In this document: positions 25,540 through 37,029 of the stretch, piece by piece
Layout of the letters: each line of letters starts with the position of its first letter
Numbering within the stretch: position 1 is the first letter of the stretch
NCBI GenBank assembly: GCA_016946835.1
Contig: JACVTC010000036.1
Coordinates: 649,501-713,500 of the forward strand
Direction of reading: 5' to 3'
DNA length: 64,000 bases
Source of the DNA: Neocallimastix lanati (nom. inval.)
Taxonomy: Eukaryota; Neocallimastigomycota; Neocallimastigomycetes; Neocallimastigales; Neocallimastigaceae
The notes under the pieces: generated by a model
The model's input: only the letters and a program-made list of their open reading frames with translations
What the model was told of the DNA's origin: nothing
Database searches by the model: none
Made by a program: the position numbers and the translations under genes

Positions 25540-25995
25540 TTTTTTTTAAAGACTGGGATTAATGAGATGGGAGAACAATAGGGCCTTCATTCTCTCCCAT
25601 AAAAAAAAAAAAAAAAAAAAAAAGTATCAGACTTTCATTGAATTATTTGCTATACTAGTTTCGGTGTTAACACGGGCCTCTTTCTCCAAACAGGGCTAAT
25701 ATAAAAAGACAATCCCTACACGTCGCTTTATGCGAGACTGGCTTTGTTTTAGTGTTTTCAGTGATCTGTTGAACCATCATCGAGGAAGGAAAAACTATAC
25801 TAATCTTCTCTCTCACAGATCAAGTACTTTTTCTATACAAGTAATTATATAATTTAGTATTTATATATTTAAAATAAAAATAAAACTTCATTCTCTCCCG
25901 ACTAATCTCGACAAATTTACGCAGCTCCACTGCGTTACGTGCTCAATTTTCTCGCTTGTCTCCGTGAGCAGCACTGCGTAACGTGTTCTTAGGGT
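25540..25995. other. GC-richer island with inverted and direct repeats, unrecognised
   Basis: Three blocks stand out against the AT-rich surroundings. 25569-25602 is a hairpin with the perfect stem ATGGGAGA/TCTCCCAT. 25625-25850 contains TGTTAACACGGGCCTC and a TATAAAAAG. 25885-25995 contains CACTGCGTTACGTGCTC and CACTGCGTAACGTGTTC as a near-direct repeat, and ACGCAG...CTGCGT as an inverted one. CTTCATTCTCTCCC occurs in both the first and third blocks (25590, 25888), suggesting the boundaries of one inserted unit of about 300 bp. A TG...CA unit from 25669 to about 25850 would fit a short LTR, but no target duplication is seen. It might instead be leader or 5' sequence of the hydrolase relic downstream. 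Confidence 0.4.
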
Positions 25996-26159
25996 GTTTT
26001 TTGAGTTTAAAATCATAGTATTTTTCAATATATTTGATGATAAAACCATACTGTTATTATAGGATTTAATATAAAAATATATAAAAATATTATTAATAAT
26101 ATAGGATTTATTATAAAAATATTAAATTTTAATATATATATATATATATATATTTTTTA

Positions 26160-26736
26160 GTCAATAAATAAGTTTAGGAATGAATTATTTAGAACCAAAA
26201 CATTTAAACCAGAAGATATTATTGTAAGAGGAGGTTCTTCTGGTGGTAATCTCTCTCTCACCTTAACCCTTAAACTCCAGAAGGAACAAAATATCGCCCC
26301 CAAGGCAGGATTCTTTTTCTCGCCAGATACGGATTTAACCTTATCTGGAAAAAGTTTCTTCGATAATTATAGAAAGGATATTACGGTGGGTGAAAAGAAT
26401 GGTACTTTAACCCAGGAAAAATTGGAACAAATTAGAAATTCTGAAATTTATACTTGTCACTTAGGGGATGCGGATCGTACCCACCCTTAGGTTTCACCAT
26501 TATTTGGTGACTATACAACCTTCCTTAGATCCTTCTTTGTAGTTGGAGGAGATGAAATGACATTAGATGACACATTAAGAGTAGTTGATAAGATCAAGGC
26601 CAATGGACATGAGGTAGAATTAATTAATAAAGAAGGAATGTGCCTTGTCTTTAATATTAGTGGAAGTTTCACCCCAGAAGGTAAAGAAGCTAATGTTGCT
26701 GTTGAAAAGTTCATTGTAGAATCCTTTGAAAAATAA
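26160..26736 (+). pseudogene. Alpha/beta-hydrolase (esterase/HSL-type) pseudogene, C-terminal two thirds
   Basis: The translated sequence is a lipase/esterase C-terminal part: nucleophile-elbow-like 'GGSSGGNLSLTL' near 26233-26268, 'FFFSPDTDLTL', 'SPLFGDYTTFL' near 26493-26525, 'FFVVGGDEMTLDDTLRVVDK' near 26536-26595 (the loop with the catalytic Asp) and 'GHEVELINKEGMCLVFNI' near 26608-26661. It is inactive on three counts: no N-terminal half or start, an in-frame TAG at 26488-26490, and altered catalytic positions. The elbow reads GGSSGG instead of GDSAGG, and Leu stands where the catalytic His is expected (GMCLVF for GMxHVF). An acceptor-like TTTTTTAG at 26153-26160 suggests this is the last exon of a former multi-exon gene. 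Its GC content is well above the flanks. Confidence 0.8.
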
Positions 26737-26843
26737 AAAAAAATGTATATGTAAAAATAAAATATATATATATATGAATACAATTCAAAAAATTAAGAAT
26801 TTTTTTCTTTAATATAATTCATTAAAGCCATTTATATATGGTT

Positions 26844-26885
<42 letters not shown>

Positions 26886-26889
26886 ATAA

Positions 26890-26920
<31 letters not shown>

Positions 26921-27104
26921 CATTATTAAATTTTCAATTATAAAACTAATCCTGCCGTTGAAAATTTTTATTGTAGAATCCATTTGAAAAATAATAAAAA
27001 AAAAATTGTATATGTAAAAATAGTATATATGTTAATATGAATACTATTCAAAAAATTAATAAATTTTATTTTAAAAAAATTCATTAAAACCATTTATTTA
27101 TGGT

Positions 27105-27148
<44 letters not shown>

Positions 27149-27230
27149 TTATAGTTTTTGCTTTTGTTTTAATTATAATTTAAAAAAAAGGCATTATTAA
27201 ATTTACAATTTTATATAAAGCATTTTTAAA
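26690..27230 (+). repeat. Tandem duplication of the 3' end of the hydrolase pseudogene
   Basis: The last 15 or so codons and the 3' flank (about 26690-26930) are repeated at about 26947-27200. Shared landmarks are GTTGAAAA...TTGTAGAATCC...TTTGAAAAATAA (26700; 26957), GTATATGTAAAAATA (26743; 27009), TTCAAAAAATTAA (26783; 27048), ATTCATTAAA-CCATTTAT-TATGGT-CC and a T run of about 36-40 bases. The copies have diverged mainly in A/T-run length. Confidence 0.8.
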
Positions 27231-27329
27231 AACAGAAGTATGGTTAAAAGAGTCAAAATTTCTAATTAAAATATAATTAAAATTTCCAAATTATCTGAGT
27301 TAATTTCAAGTTAATTTCAATGGAACTAA

Positions 27330-27361
<32 letters not shown>

Positions 27362-27880
27362 AAAAAGAAAAAAAAATTACCTTTCTCCAAATTTATTTCC
27401 AATATTTAAAATAATTTTCATTTCTGTTATGAAGGATACATAAATTTATAAAAATTAAAAAATAAATATTTTAAATAATAAAGTTAATAAAATGTGTCAT
27501 TTTAATTAAAGAAATATTTTATATTTAAAATACTCTAATTATTTTAATTATTTAACTATTTATTATTTATTATTTTTTTATTTATTTATTATTTATCATT
27601 TATTATTTATTATTTAATTATATAATTATTTATTATTCAATTATTTATTATTCAATTATTTATTATTCAATTATTTATTATTTAGTATATAAAGTATAAT
27701 ATTGAATATTGAATATGTGAAGTATTGTTGTTTTTTAGAAGTAGTTTTATTTTAATTATATTAAATTTCCGAGAAGAACATTTCTTAAATTATTTTATTA
27801 TTAAATTATTTCCTGGCTTATTCAAATCATTAACTATAACTATTATCTTAATAACTCTTTATAAATTCTTATGGTAATCC
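27231..27880. other. AT-rich spacer between hydrolase relic and gypsy fossil
   Basis: Purine runs near 27330-27376, then ATT/TTTA repeats (27545-27690). No gene is seen. Confidence 0.5.
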
Positions 27881-27884
27881 TTTC

Positions 27885-29195
27885 AGAAACCTCTCTTTTG
27901 GATCATCTACCTTTTTTGGAAAACTTACCTTTTTGAAAAATCTATTTACTTGACGACTACAAAGAATTCATTTCAAGACTTAAAGCCGCTTTCGGTTACA
28001 GTGATGCTACCTATTGTCGTTAATCAAAAGCTCAGAACAATCAAGCAAAAACGTTGTAGGGATGTAGGAAACTACATTCTAGAGTTCAACAGGTATGCTG
28101 ACGAGTTATCCTAGAATGAGAAAGAAAAAATGGACGCTTTCCTCGCCGGTTTTAATGATCAAATCGCTACCAAAATACTTGAGACGTTTTCCTGGACCAT
28201 TTTCTCTCTTCAATACGCAAACTACTTTTATTCCTCCAAACAAAACAAAACCTAATAAAGACACTAATAGTAATATTCAAAATTCTTTACCTGTCAAACT
28301 CCTTCCTTTCAAAGACGTCTTCAGTGAAATATATGCCAATGAATTACCACCACATAAACCTTATAACTACGAACTTAAAGAAGATCAATTCTATCATGAT
28401 ATCTACCAACAACTCTTCGGACCAATCCCAGGACTCTCCTAAACTTAATAACTTCACTCTTAGTAAAAGCTTCCTTTTCTCCAATAATAGAATCTATATC
28501 CCTCCAAACTGTCGATCTTCTGTCTTAATCATTTGCTATGATTCTTCCTCTGCCGGACATTTTGGTATCAAGAAAACTACTTACCTTACTTGCCGTAATT
28601 TCCGGTGGTCCTCTATGTTCACTACTATTAAAGACTATGTTCGTTCCTGTGAACTCCTGTTGACGCTTAAAGGACTCCAGACATAAACCATATGGTTTCT
28701 TACAACCATTCGACATTCCTAATCACCCTCGGACTTTAATTTCAATGGATTATACTACTGGCCTTCCAATCTCCAACGGCTTTACTTGTGTTCTTGTTGT
28801 TCTCGACCTCTTCTCCAAAACGAGACACCTCATTCCTTTTTCCAAATGTTTTTTTCTGCTGAAAACACTACTAAATCCTCTATGAATATCATCTTTAGAA
28901 TAAATGGTTTACCCAACGAAATTCTATCCGATCGTAGTACTTAGTTCACTTCTAAATTCTGGATTTCTCTTTGAAAGATTTTGAACATCTCGATGAAACT
29001 CTCTTCTCCTTTTCACCAATGGTCTAACACTCTAACGGAGAGGGTGAACATCGTCATCGAACAATTCCTCCGTTGCTACTCAAATTTTTAAAGGTTTAAA
29101 CTTGAACGACTTCTTATTTTCTAGCTGAATTCTGCTGCAACAATACAGTCCAAGAATACACTCACCTTTTTATGCTAACTACGGATATAACCCAA
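27885..29195 (+). mobile_element. Old, heavily decayed Ty3/gypsy element (gag and pol remains)
   Basis: The remains follow the gypsy order: gag-like sequence (about 27900-28210, e.g. 'LKAAFGYSDATY' and 'RKKWTLSSPV' surroundings), the entry of the RT region near 28300-28380 ('PFKDVFSEIYANELPPHKPYN'), the integrase zinc-binding segment near 28485-28660 ('AGHFGIKKTTYLTCRNF', 'WSSMFTTIKDYVRSC') and integrase core sequence from about 28690 to 29150. Many breaks are present (well over ten), most of RT and RNase H is not visible, and no LTRs are recognised, so the copy is old. Base composition is much less AT-biased than the flanks. The right edge abuts the MULE fragment, which may have inserted into or beside it. 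Confidence 0.8.
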
Positions 29196-29745
29196 GATTA
29201 TGAAAATTTTCTTTATTTTTGTAATTTTTTTTTTTTTAAATTTCTAATGATCTCTTATAATGTCAAGTACATTGATATTTATACCAGGAAATACTTTTTT
29301 AGCAGCATTAAAAATACCTTGTTCAAAATCACAATGAATTTTTTTGATGTAATTATAATATTATTATTCTTTTTGGCATTTTTCTTTATTTCTTCAAATA
29401 ACACTTCATAAGTTCTTTGTTCCTTATTTTTTTAATATTGAAAAGAAAGTAATGCAAAAATTATTTAATTCCTTAACTTAAATTCTAGTAATGAACACTG
29501 GATAACCACATTTTGGTGCAATTTTAAATGTACCATATGCAAAAATATCTATATTATATTGTATAAATAATTTTGCCTGGAATGGTGACTGAAAAATAAT
29601 AATATTAGAATTTTTGAATATCATAACATTTTCATTTCATTTTTTTCTGCTTTATAATATTCTGATTCATTCGGACTTGTATCAAATGCTCTTACTTCTG
29701 GAGTTTTTTTTTATTTATATTTCTTGTTATTTGAGATCATTAAAT
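29195..29745 (-). pseudogene. MULE transposase fragment
   Basis: The reverse complement aligns along its length with 52083-52610: 'GATCTCAAATAA-AAGAAAT', 'CGAATGAATCAGAATATTATAAA', 'TTATTTATACAATATAATAT', 'GGTACATTTAAAATTG', 'ACTTATGAAGTGTTATTTGAAGAAATAAAG' and 'CATTGTGATTTTGAA' all recur in order (the longer ones given here only in part by position). The encoded pieces include 'GTFKIAPKCGYPVFITR' (surrounding the first catalytic Asp), 'YEVLFEEIKKNA' and a 'CDFE' catalytic motif. Several frame changes and stops are present, so it is a dead fragment of about 550 bp, lacking both the FLYWCH-like N-terminus and the C-terminal part. It is in the opposite orientation to the longer copy. Confidence 0.75.
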
Positions 29746-31075
29746 TTTTTCTTTTTTTTTCAATTTTAAAAAAATTTTTCTTTTTTTAATTTAAACTGTC
29801 ATGTAATAAAATTCAGATTAGATTTTTAAGGTTTAATATAATTATATATAATTATTTACATATTTATACAATATGATATATCGAAAAGAATCCCATAAAA
29901 AAAAGTTTTTTTTTTATATATATGATAAATTAAATCTTATTATTATGAAAAAAAAAAAAAAAAAAAAAAAAAACATTGATAATTATACATAAACTTATTT
30001 TTTAGAACAAAAAAAAAAAAAAAACATGGAGAATTACACATAAACTTATTCTTTAGAACAAAAAAAAAAAAAAAAAACTTTGATAATTACACATAAACTT
30101 ATTTTTTAAAACAAAAAAAAAAAAAAAAAACTTTGATAATTACACATAAACTTATTTTTTAAAACAAAAAAAAAAAATAATTAAATAAATAAAAAAAGAA
30201 TATAAGAAAAGAAAAGAATCGAAATAAGAAATAAGAAATAAAATTAATATAAAATAATAAGTAATAATTAATAATAATTGTAATAGTAAATCTTAATAAC
30301 AATAGTCATACATAATTAATAATGTATATTTAATAAGTAATAATTTCAAATTATTGTAATAAATTGTAATAATATCAGTTTAGATTTTTAAATAGAAAAA
30401 TATTGGTGATTTGTTTCTAAATAATATATGATTATTTATTTATTATTTATTTAGAAAAAAAAAAATGCTTAATTTATAGAGCAAGTAACAGTTACAAATT
30501 TTCATATATATATATAAATAGTAACATATAATATATAATATTTATGGAGAAACATGAATTATAAGTTTATAATTATTATCCTTTATTTTTATTTCTCTTT
30601 TTTTTTTTTTTTTTTTTTTATAGATAATGTATTATTATCATTATTATTATTATAATTATTATTTGTTTAATAATCAATTTTAATTAACTAGGGTTCAAAA
30701 TGTTAAAAAGTATTGAAAAGATATAAGGATCACCGTAATAATTATTCATTATTAATACATTATTTATTTCATTTATTTTTATTATTATTATTATTATTTT
30801 TTTTTTAATATTTATTTTACTTCTATTAATATAAATAATTTTAATATATTTATATATGACCAAACTTTTGTTGTAATTAAATAAATTAATAAATTATTAT
30901 ATAAATAAATAATAAATAAATTGCTAACTTTTAAATAAAGTAATGAATAAAATAAAGGATGATGTATAGAAATATTATTGATAAATTAGATCAATGTTAA
31001 TAGTTTCATTAAACAATTTGAAAGTATTTGTTCCATTAATATTTAATTATATTTGTATAATGAATGAAATAAATG

Positions 31076-31106
<31 letters not shown>

Positions 31107-31380
31107 ATTAAAGAATACTTTATAAATTGAGTCCCCATTTTTAATTTTAATTATATTTATTTTATTTTTTTTTTTTATATTTAGTATTGTATATATATAT
31201 AAAAATTGATGGATTGAAAATAATTTTTAATTAAATCAAAAGTATAATTAATATATTATATATTATACTATTTTGGTGTATTTTATTTATTTTTCTGTTA
31301 AATTTTATATTATTATTATTATTATTATTATTATTTTTTACTTTAAAATATTTTAAAAAGAAATTTAATATATAATAAAA

Positions 31381-31429
<49 letters not shown>

Positions 31430-31502
31430 TTTTTTTTCTTTTCTTTCAAAATAAAATAAAATAGAATAATTAAATAAAAATAAAAATAAAATAAAAATTA
31501 AA

Positions 31503-31539
<37 letters not shown>

Positions 31540-31853
31540 TAAATTAAAAAGTATATAAAATTACTGTCAATAATAACCTAAATATATTATTTTTTTTTTT
31601 TTAATTTTTTAATCCATAATAGAAATAGAAAATAAAATAGTATTAATTTTTTTTAAAAAAAACATTCACTCAATCAAATTAAAAAACATAATATAAAAAT
31701 AAAATAACAATAATAATAATAGCAGTAAAGAATAATATATACAATAATAAATAAATAAATAAATAAAAACAAATAAATACTTCTGTATAATAACAAAAAA
31801 AAAAAAAAAAGAACTATATTCTCGAATTTCACAAATTACTTTTATAAATAAAG
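29746..31853. other. Gene-free spacer with minisatellite
   Basis: It contains the repeat at 29970-30172, A runs, TA repeats and an ATT repeat near 31310-31335. The distal part should hold the promoter of the gene at 31854. Frames read here are low-complexity. Confidence 0.5.
29970..30172 (+). repeat. Minisatellite, about four units of about 52-58 bp
   Basis: The unit is (CATTGATAATTACACATAAA + CTTATTTTTTAGAAC) followed by an A run. The four copies start near 29973, 30024, 30078 and 30131. Units differ by a few substitutions (e.g. CATGGAG for CATTGAT) and by A-run length. Confidence 0.8.
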
Positions 31854-33868
31854 ATGGATAATAATTTAATAATAATAATAGCCGCTGCCGTCGTTGTTTT
31901 ATTAATTGGTATATTTCAAAAATATATATATATAATGATAATGAAAAAAAAAAGTTTTTTTAATATTGTTAATAATTAATAAAATATACATACATACAAT
32001 TATGCTATAATTAACAAAGAATAAGACAATGAATATTACATATATATATATAAAGATTGAACTAGAAATGTTTTAATAATTTACTTCTTATTTTCTATCT
32101 ATCTATCTATCTGTCTATCTATAAATAAATTTATGTATATATATATTAATATATTTAATAATTATAATATATGAAGCTGTAGTAGTAGTTTTAAAACTTA
32201 CAGGAAGCAAAGAAAAAAAGGATACTTTTATTATTACTGGTATTTGCGATTCAGGAAAAACTTCTTTATTCTTAAAAGTATTTTAAAATTTTTATTATTC
32301 TTTATTTCATATGTTATATATTATACTATTTAAATATAAATTATATAAATAATTATTATTATTTTATTTATATATGTAAACTTATTTTTATGTAATCTTA
32401 ATAATTTAATTATTACTATTACATTCATTGTCCGAATTATTTTTGTTTATATATATATATATATATATTTAACTTTTATATTTAATGTCTTTTTTTATAA
32501 TAATAAATTTTAAACTTTTTTTTTTTATTTTTTATTATTTTTTATTTTTTCAAGTTAAGAAATGATAAGATTAGAGAAACTCATACTTCCATTGCTGAAA
32601 ATGAAGGAAGATTCCCATTAGCTCAAGAGGTTAATATTTATAAATATATACAGGAAAAATGATTTAACAACATTTTTAAAAATTTAAAAATGTTTTTTTA
32701 AAAAAAAAAAAAAAATATTACAAATTACAAAGATATTTATATTTTTAAATATTAACAATGACAAAAACAACAACGAAAAATCAAATCATCAAATAATAAT
32801 AATAATAATAACAATAACAATAACAATAATAACAATAATAGTAACAATGATTATAACAATAATAATACTAATAATAATACTAATACTAATAATAATAATA
32901 ATAATAATAACAATAATAATAATAATAATAATAATAATAATTTTCATTGTTTTAAGTAAATAAATTTCAAAGAGAGTAGAGAAAATAAATAATTAACTCA
33001 TTTATTTATTTATTTATTTATTATTATTATTATTTTTTTTTCAATAATATATATATTTTGTATCATTTGTATTGTTATAATAAAATTTATTTTAATATAT
33101 AATGGACAGGATGAGGAAAAAGTTTTCCATGTCATTGATTTCCCAGGTCACTATAAATTAAGATACAAGTATCAAGATTTCACTCCAATTACCAAAGGTG
33201 TTATTTTTGTTATCGATTCAGCTACCTTTACTAGAAATGAAAGAGATGTTACAGAGTATTTATACGAAATTTTAGCTAATAAGCATATTGCTGAAAATGA
33301 AGTTTCCATTTTAATTGTTTGTAACAAGCAAGATTATTTAATAGCTTTACCAAAAGAAAGAATAAAGACTTCATTAGAAAATGAAATGTAAGTATTTTTA
33401 TTTTATTATGTAATCTTTACATATATTATTTTAATAATATTATGAAATTTAATATTAATGTTTTCATTTCATATATATATATATATAATAAAATAAAATA
33501 ATATAAAAAAATATACCATAACAAAATATTAAAATATGAAAACAATAAATAAAACGACAACAACAATAATAATAATGAAACAATATGACAATAAAACTAT
33601 AAAATCTATAATATCTATAAATAAAATAAAATAAATAAATACGTGAATAAATTAAATAAATAGTAATAGCCTTCGTTCTACTAGAGCTGCTGGTGTTGAA
33701 CAACAAGATGAAGATAATGTAGATGATTTCTTAGGTTATGAAAATGAAGCCTTCAAATTTGAACATCTTCCAAATCAAATTACATTTGTGGAATGTGAGC
33801 TTAAATCAGAAAATAATCCTGATTCTGGTGTTAATGAAATTAAAGAATGGATGATTGAAAATTATTAA
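31854..33868 (+). CDS. Signal recognition particle receptor beta subunit (five exons)
   Basis: Exons at 31854-31908, 32177-32277, 32555-32629, 33110-33387 and 33664-33868 join in frame to 237 residues (yeast Srp102 is 244). An N-terminal transmembrane helix spans about 5-26, followed by an Arf-like GTPase: P-loop 'GICDSGKT' (40-47; 'CDSGKT' is the SRbeta hallmark), switch-region Thr near 64, G3 'DFPGH' (87-91) and G4 'NKQD' (149-152). The C-terminal 'LRSTRAAG' and 'ITFVECELKS' (G5-like region) match SRbeta as well. It anchors SRalpha at the ER membrane for co-translational targeting. The intron 1 acceptor is ambiguous: AG at 32175-32176 gives a full-length membrane helix, while the more canonical TTACAG at 32198-32203 would shorten it by nine residues. 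Introns are 268, 277, 480 and 276 bp and extremely AT-rich. Confidence 0.9.
32790..32942 (+). repeat. AAT/AAC microsatellite in intron 3 of the SRP receptor gene
   Basis: Mixed AATAAT, AACAAT and AATACT triplets make up about 150 bp of the 480-bp intron. It is length-variable sequence within a transcribed region. Confidence 0.85.
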
Positions 33869-34068
33869 ATTAATAAATAAATAATTAAATAAAAACTAAT
33901 AATAATAAAAATAAAAATAAAATAAAATTAAATAAAATAAAATAAAAAATAAAAATAATATTTGAAATTTATTAAATTAAGCACATATAAATTAATATCA
34001 TTTTAAATTTATTTTTAATTAAACTATTCATTCTTTTCCATCTCTTATAATATATTTACAAAAAAAAA

Positions 34069-34099
<31 letters not shown>

Positions 34100-34512
34100 T
34101 AAAATAAAATAAAATAAAATAAAAAATAAAAACAAATATAAAAAAATAACATATATAAATTAAAATAAAAAAATAAAAAAATAAAAAAATAAAAAAATAA
34201 AAAATAAAAAATACGAATAAAAGAAGATCTATAGAAATAAAGTTAGTAATTAATAAAAATTATCTTTATAATATATAAATAAATAATAACAATATATAAT
34301 AAAAATAAAATATAAAATAAAATAAAAAAAATAAAAAAATAAAAAAAAAAAAAAAAAAAAAAAAAAAGATTAAAATATATTTTTGTTTGATTTTGATTTT
34401 TTATTATAATTATTATTATTATCATTTACTATTTATTATTAATTTTTATTATTTATTATTATTTATTATTTTATTATAATTGTTTTTATTTGATAATTTG
34501 AGTTCTTTCTTA

Positions 34513-34565
<53 letters not shown>

Positions 34566-34758
34566 ATCTATATATATAATAATAAAATATTGTTATAATT
34601 ATTACTATGATTATGATAATTATTATTTATTATTATAATTATATTTATAATATTATATTATATAGATATAGATATATATAAGTCTTTTCATATATACATA
34701 CTTGAGTTTTTGATATATATTCAAGTACTTATAAATAATAATAATTAAAAATAATAAT

Positions 34759-34790
<32 letters not shown>

Positions 34791-35181
34791 ATTAATAATA
34801 ATAATTTTAAAAAGAATAATACTTCCATGTCTTTAGAAATGTTAGGATTGACAAAATTTTATTTATTTATTTATTTATTTACTTATTTGTTATTATTATT
34901 TATTATTATTTTTATCAATTATAATAATCGTATTAAGTAAAATGAAATAAATAAATAAATGAAAAAATAAAGAAATATAAATAAAGAAATATATAAATAT
35001 AAATAAAGATAGATAGCTAAATAAATAAATAAATAAATATGTAAATAAAGATAGATAGATAGATAGATAGATAAGTAAATAAATAAAAATATAAATAAAT
35101 AAACATTAAAAAAAAAATTCCTTTTCGTCGATCATTTTCTTCTTCTTCTTCTTTTTCTTCTTCTTCTTCTTCTTCTTCTTC

Positions 35182-35237
<56 letters not shown>

Positions 35238-35530
35238 TTATGGAGGAGGTAAAGAAAATAGAGAAGGAGAAAAAAGTAAGAAAAAATTTCATTCAATATT
35301 ACTACCCTTGTGAAATAGGTAAATATTACAAATTGTATATTCCACCTTTGGTAAATAAGCAAATACTAAGAATTATATATTCCATTTTTCCATACTTTTA
35401 TTTTATTTTTATCTATAAATTTACTAGATCACGTGATATTTTGTATTTGGATGCCTGTTTATACAAAATATTGTTTAAAACTAGTATCAAATATTCAACT
35501 AGTATTTTAAACTAATATTCATACTAAAAA
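33869..35530. other. Gene-free spacer, repeats and homopolymers
   Basis: AAAAT repeats around 34075-34210, an A run of about 48 at 34515-34562, AAT and GATA repeats near 34740-35090, and a TTC-then-TTA tract at 35139-35237. The frame at 35240-35515 is open on the plus strand, but I see no domain and do not call it a gene; its tail (35424-35440) contains TCACGTGATATT, which also occurs near 54463. Confidence 0.5.
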
Positions 35531-35531
35531 T

Positions 35532-36105
35532 AGGAGGGTGGTGCGTTTCGGAATGTGGCTTTAAAAATTTTTACATAAATTTTCATTTCGGAATTATAAA
35601 ATAAAATATTTATTTATTTATTTATTTAATATTTATTTATTTATTTAATATTTATTTATTTATTTATTTAATATTTATTTATTTATTTAATATTTATTTA
35701 TTTATTTATTTATATAATAAAAAACTACAGTTATAAATATAAATAAATATGAAAATATTTTATTTTATTTTTTTTGTATTTTATTTTTTTAATCTTTTTT
35801 ATTTTTTTATTTTTTTATTTTTTTATTGTTTTTATTTTTTTATTTTTTTTATTTTTTTATTTTTTTATTGTTTTTATTTTTTTATTTTTTTTATTTTTTT
35901 ATTGTTTTATTGTTTTTATTTTTTTATTTTTTTTATTTTTTTTTATTTTTTTTATTTTTTATTATCAAATATTTATATAATAAAATATTTATTTAATTAT
36001 TATTTAATTATTTATTTATATAAAATAATTTAAATATAATATGCCATCTCAAAAATATGTGGCTTATATCTATACACATGCGGTTCCAAAACGTGCTCTC
36101 CCCAT
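35532..36105. mobile_element. Possible MITE-like element with imperfect terminal inverted repeats
   Basis: The left end AGGAGGGTGGTGCGTTTCGG and the reverse complement of the right end (GGGGAGAGCACGTTTTGG) are similar, and both are GC-rich islands in AT DNA. GTGGCTTTAAA inside the left and GTGGCTTATAT inside the right also recur. The interior is TTTA repeats (35609-35713) and T-rich repeats (35750-35960). No clear target duplication is seen. The ends resemble those of the elements at 38584-39151 only loosely. Confidence 0.35.
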
Positions 36106-36359
36106 TTAAGTATAATATTGTATACAAATAGTACAAAAACCAAAAACAGTATCAAAAGCGAAACTACACTTATGAGTAGTTTGATATTAAATAGCATTAA
36201 ACTACTATATACATATAAACATATGCATTGAATATATTTCAATAAATATGATATAAGTATGATGATTATATTTGCTAACTTAAATACTATCCAACTAGCA
36301 TGCAAATATAAGCAATACAAACATTATTATTTGTCATAATAAATACTAATTAAGTTAGC

Positions 36360-36830
36360 AAATAGTAATGCAGATACGGTTGTCACAGATATGAATAATA
36401 TAGAATCAAGTATTGATTTTAAATAGCAATATCGAACTATATAATATTAATATTAATATTAGTGAAAGTGAAAATAATAGTATCATTACTAATAATATAG
36501 TGAATAGGTCAATTGGTGAGAATTACTTTAATATCAGTAATTTTCTAAATAATGAGTGTGTAAATAAATATAAAATGTGGCATGGTACCGATGATATAAC
36601 TTCCTTCTAAGTACACTACAAGAATTATTCCCTGATAGTATAAGCTCAAACTAATCAGGAACGTCAACGCTAAAAATGCAGTAAAACAGGCCAGCAGGGC
36701 CATTGCCTCTGAAGGAGAAGACCATAATTTCTTTCAGATAGTCAATTTAAACAATAATCCAGAATAAAAATTCCTTTGAAAACAGAAATTTTATAATCAC
36801 GGAGGTAAGATTCGTTGTCTATGAACTTTT
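36360..36830 (+). pseudogene. Unrecognised coding relic
   Basis: Composition and codon-like patterns differ from the flanks. A frame from 36413 to 36610 gives 65 residues rich in Asn/Ile/Ser ending in 'KYKMWHGTDDITSF', and downstream in another frame 36658-36768 encodes 'NVNAKNAVKQASRAIASEGE' and 'DHNFFQIVNLNNNPE'. The pieces are separated by stops and frame changes. I do not recognise the family. It lies between a possible MITE and the ankyrin-repeat relic. Confidence 0.3.
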
Positions 36831-37029
36831 TTCAGAATTTATTTATTCACTTTATTTTGAATATTACTTTTTGTTTCACATTATTATAAAAAAATATTAT
36901 TATGTTCAAATTAGACAAATAATATATATATTTATATATCATAAATTCTATGTTTTTTTTTTAAAAAAAAATATTCATGTAATTAATAAATGAATAAATA
37001 AATAAAGTTTAAGTACGCAAAAATTGAGG

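Noticed and set aside
26511-26783. 90-residue minus-strand frame
   Set aside because: Shadow of the hydrolase pseudogene on the plus strand, whose translation matches a known family.
28525-28716. 63-residue minus-strand frame
   Set aside because: Shadow of gypsy integrase sequence on the plus strand.
35240-35515. 91-residue plus-strand frame
   Set aside because: It starts in a purine-rich repeat, has no domain, and its tail shares sequence with a non-coding site near 54462.
36030-36320. 96-residue minus-strand frame
   Set aside because: It begins in a candidate transposon end and has no recognisable domain or neighbours; chance open frame considered more likely.
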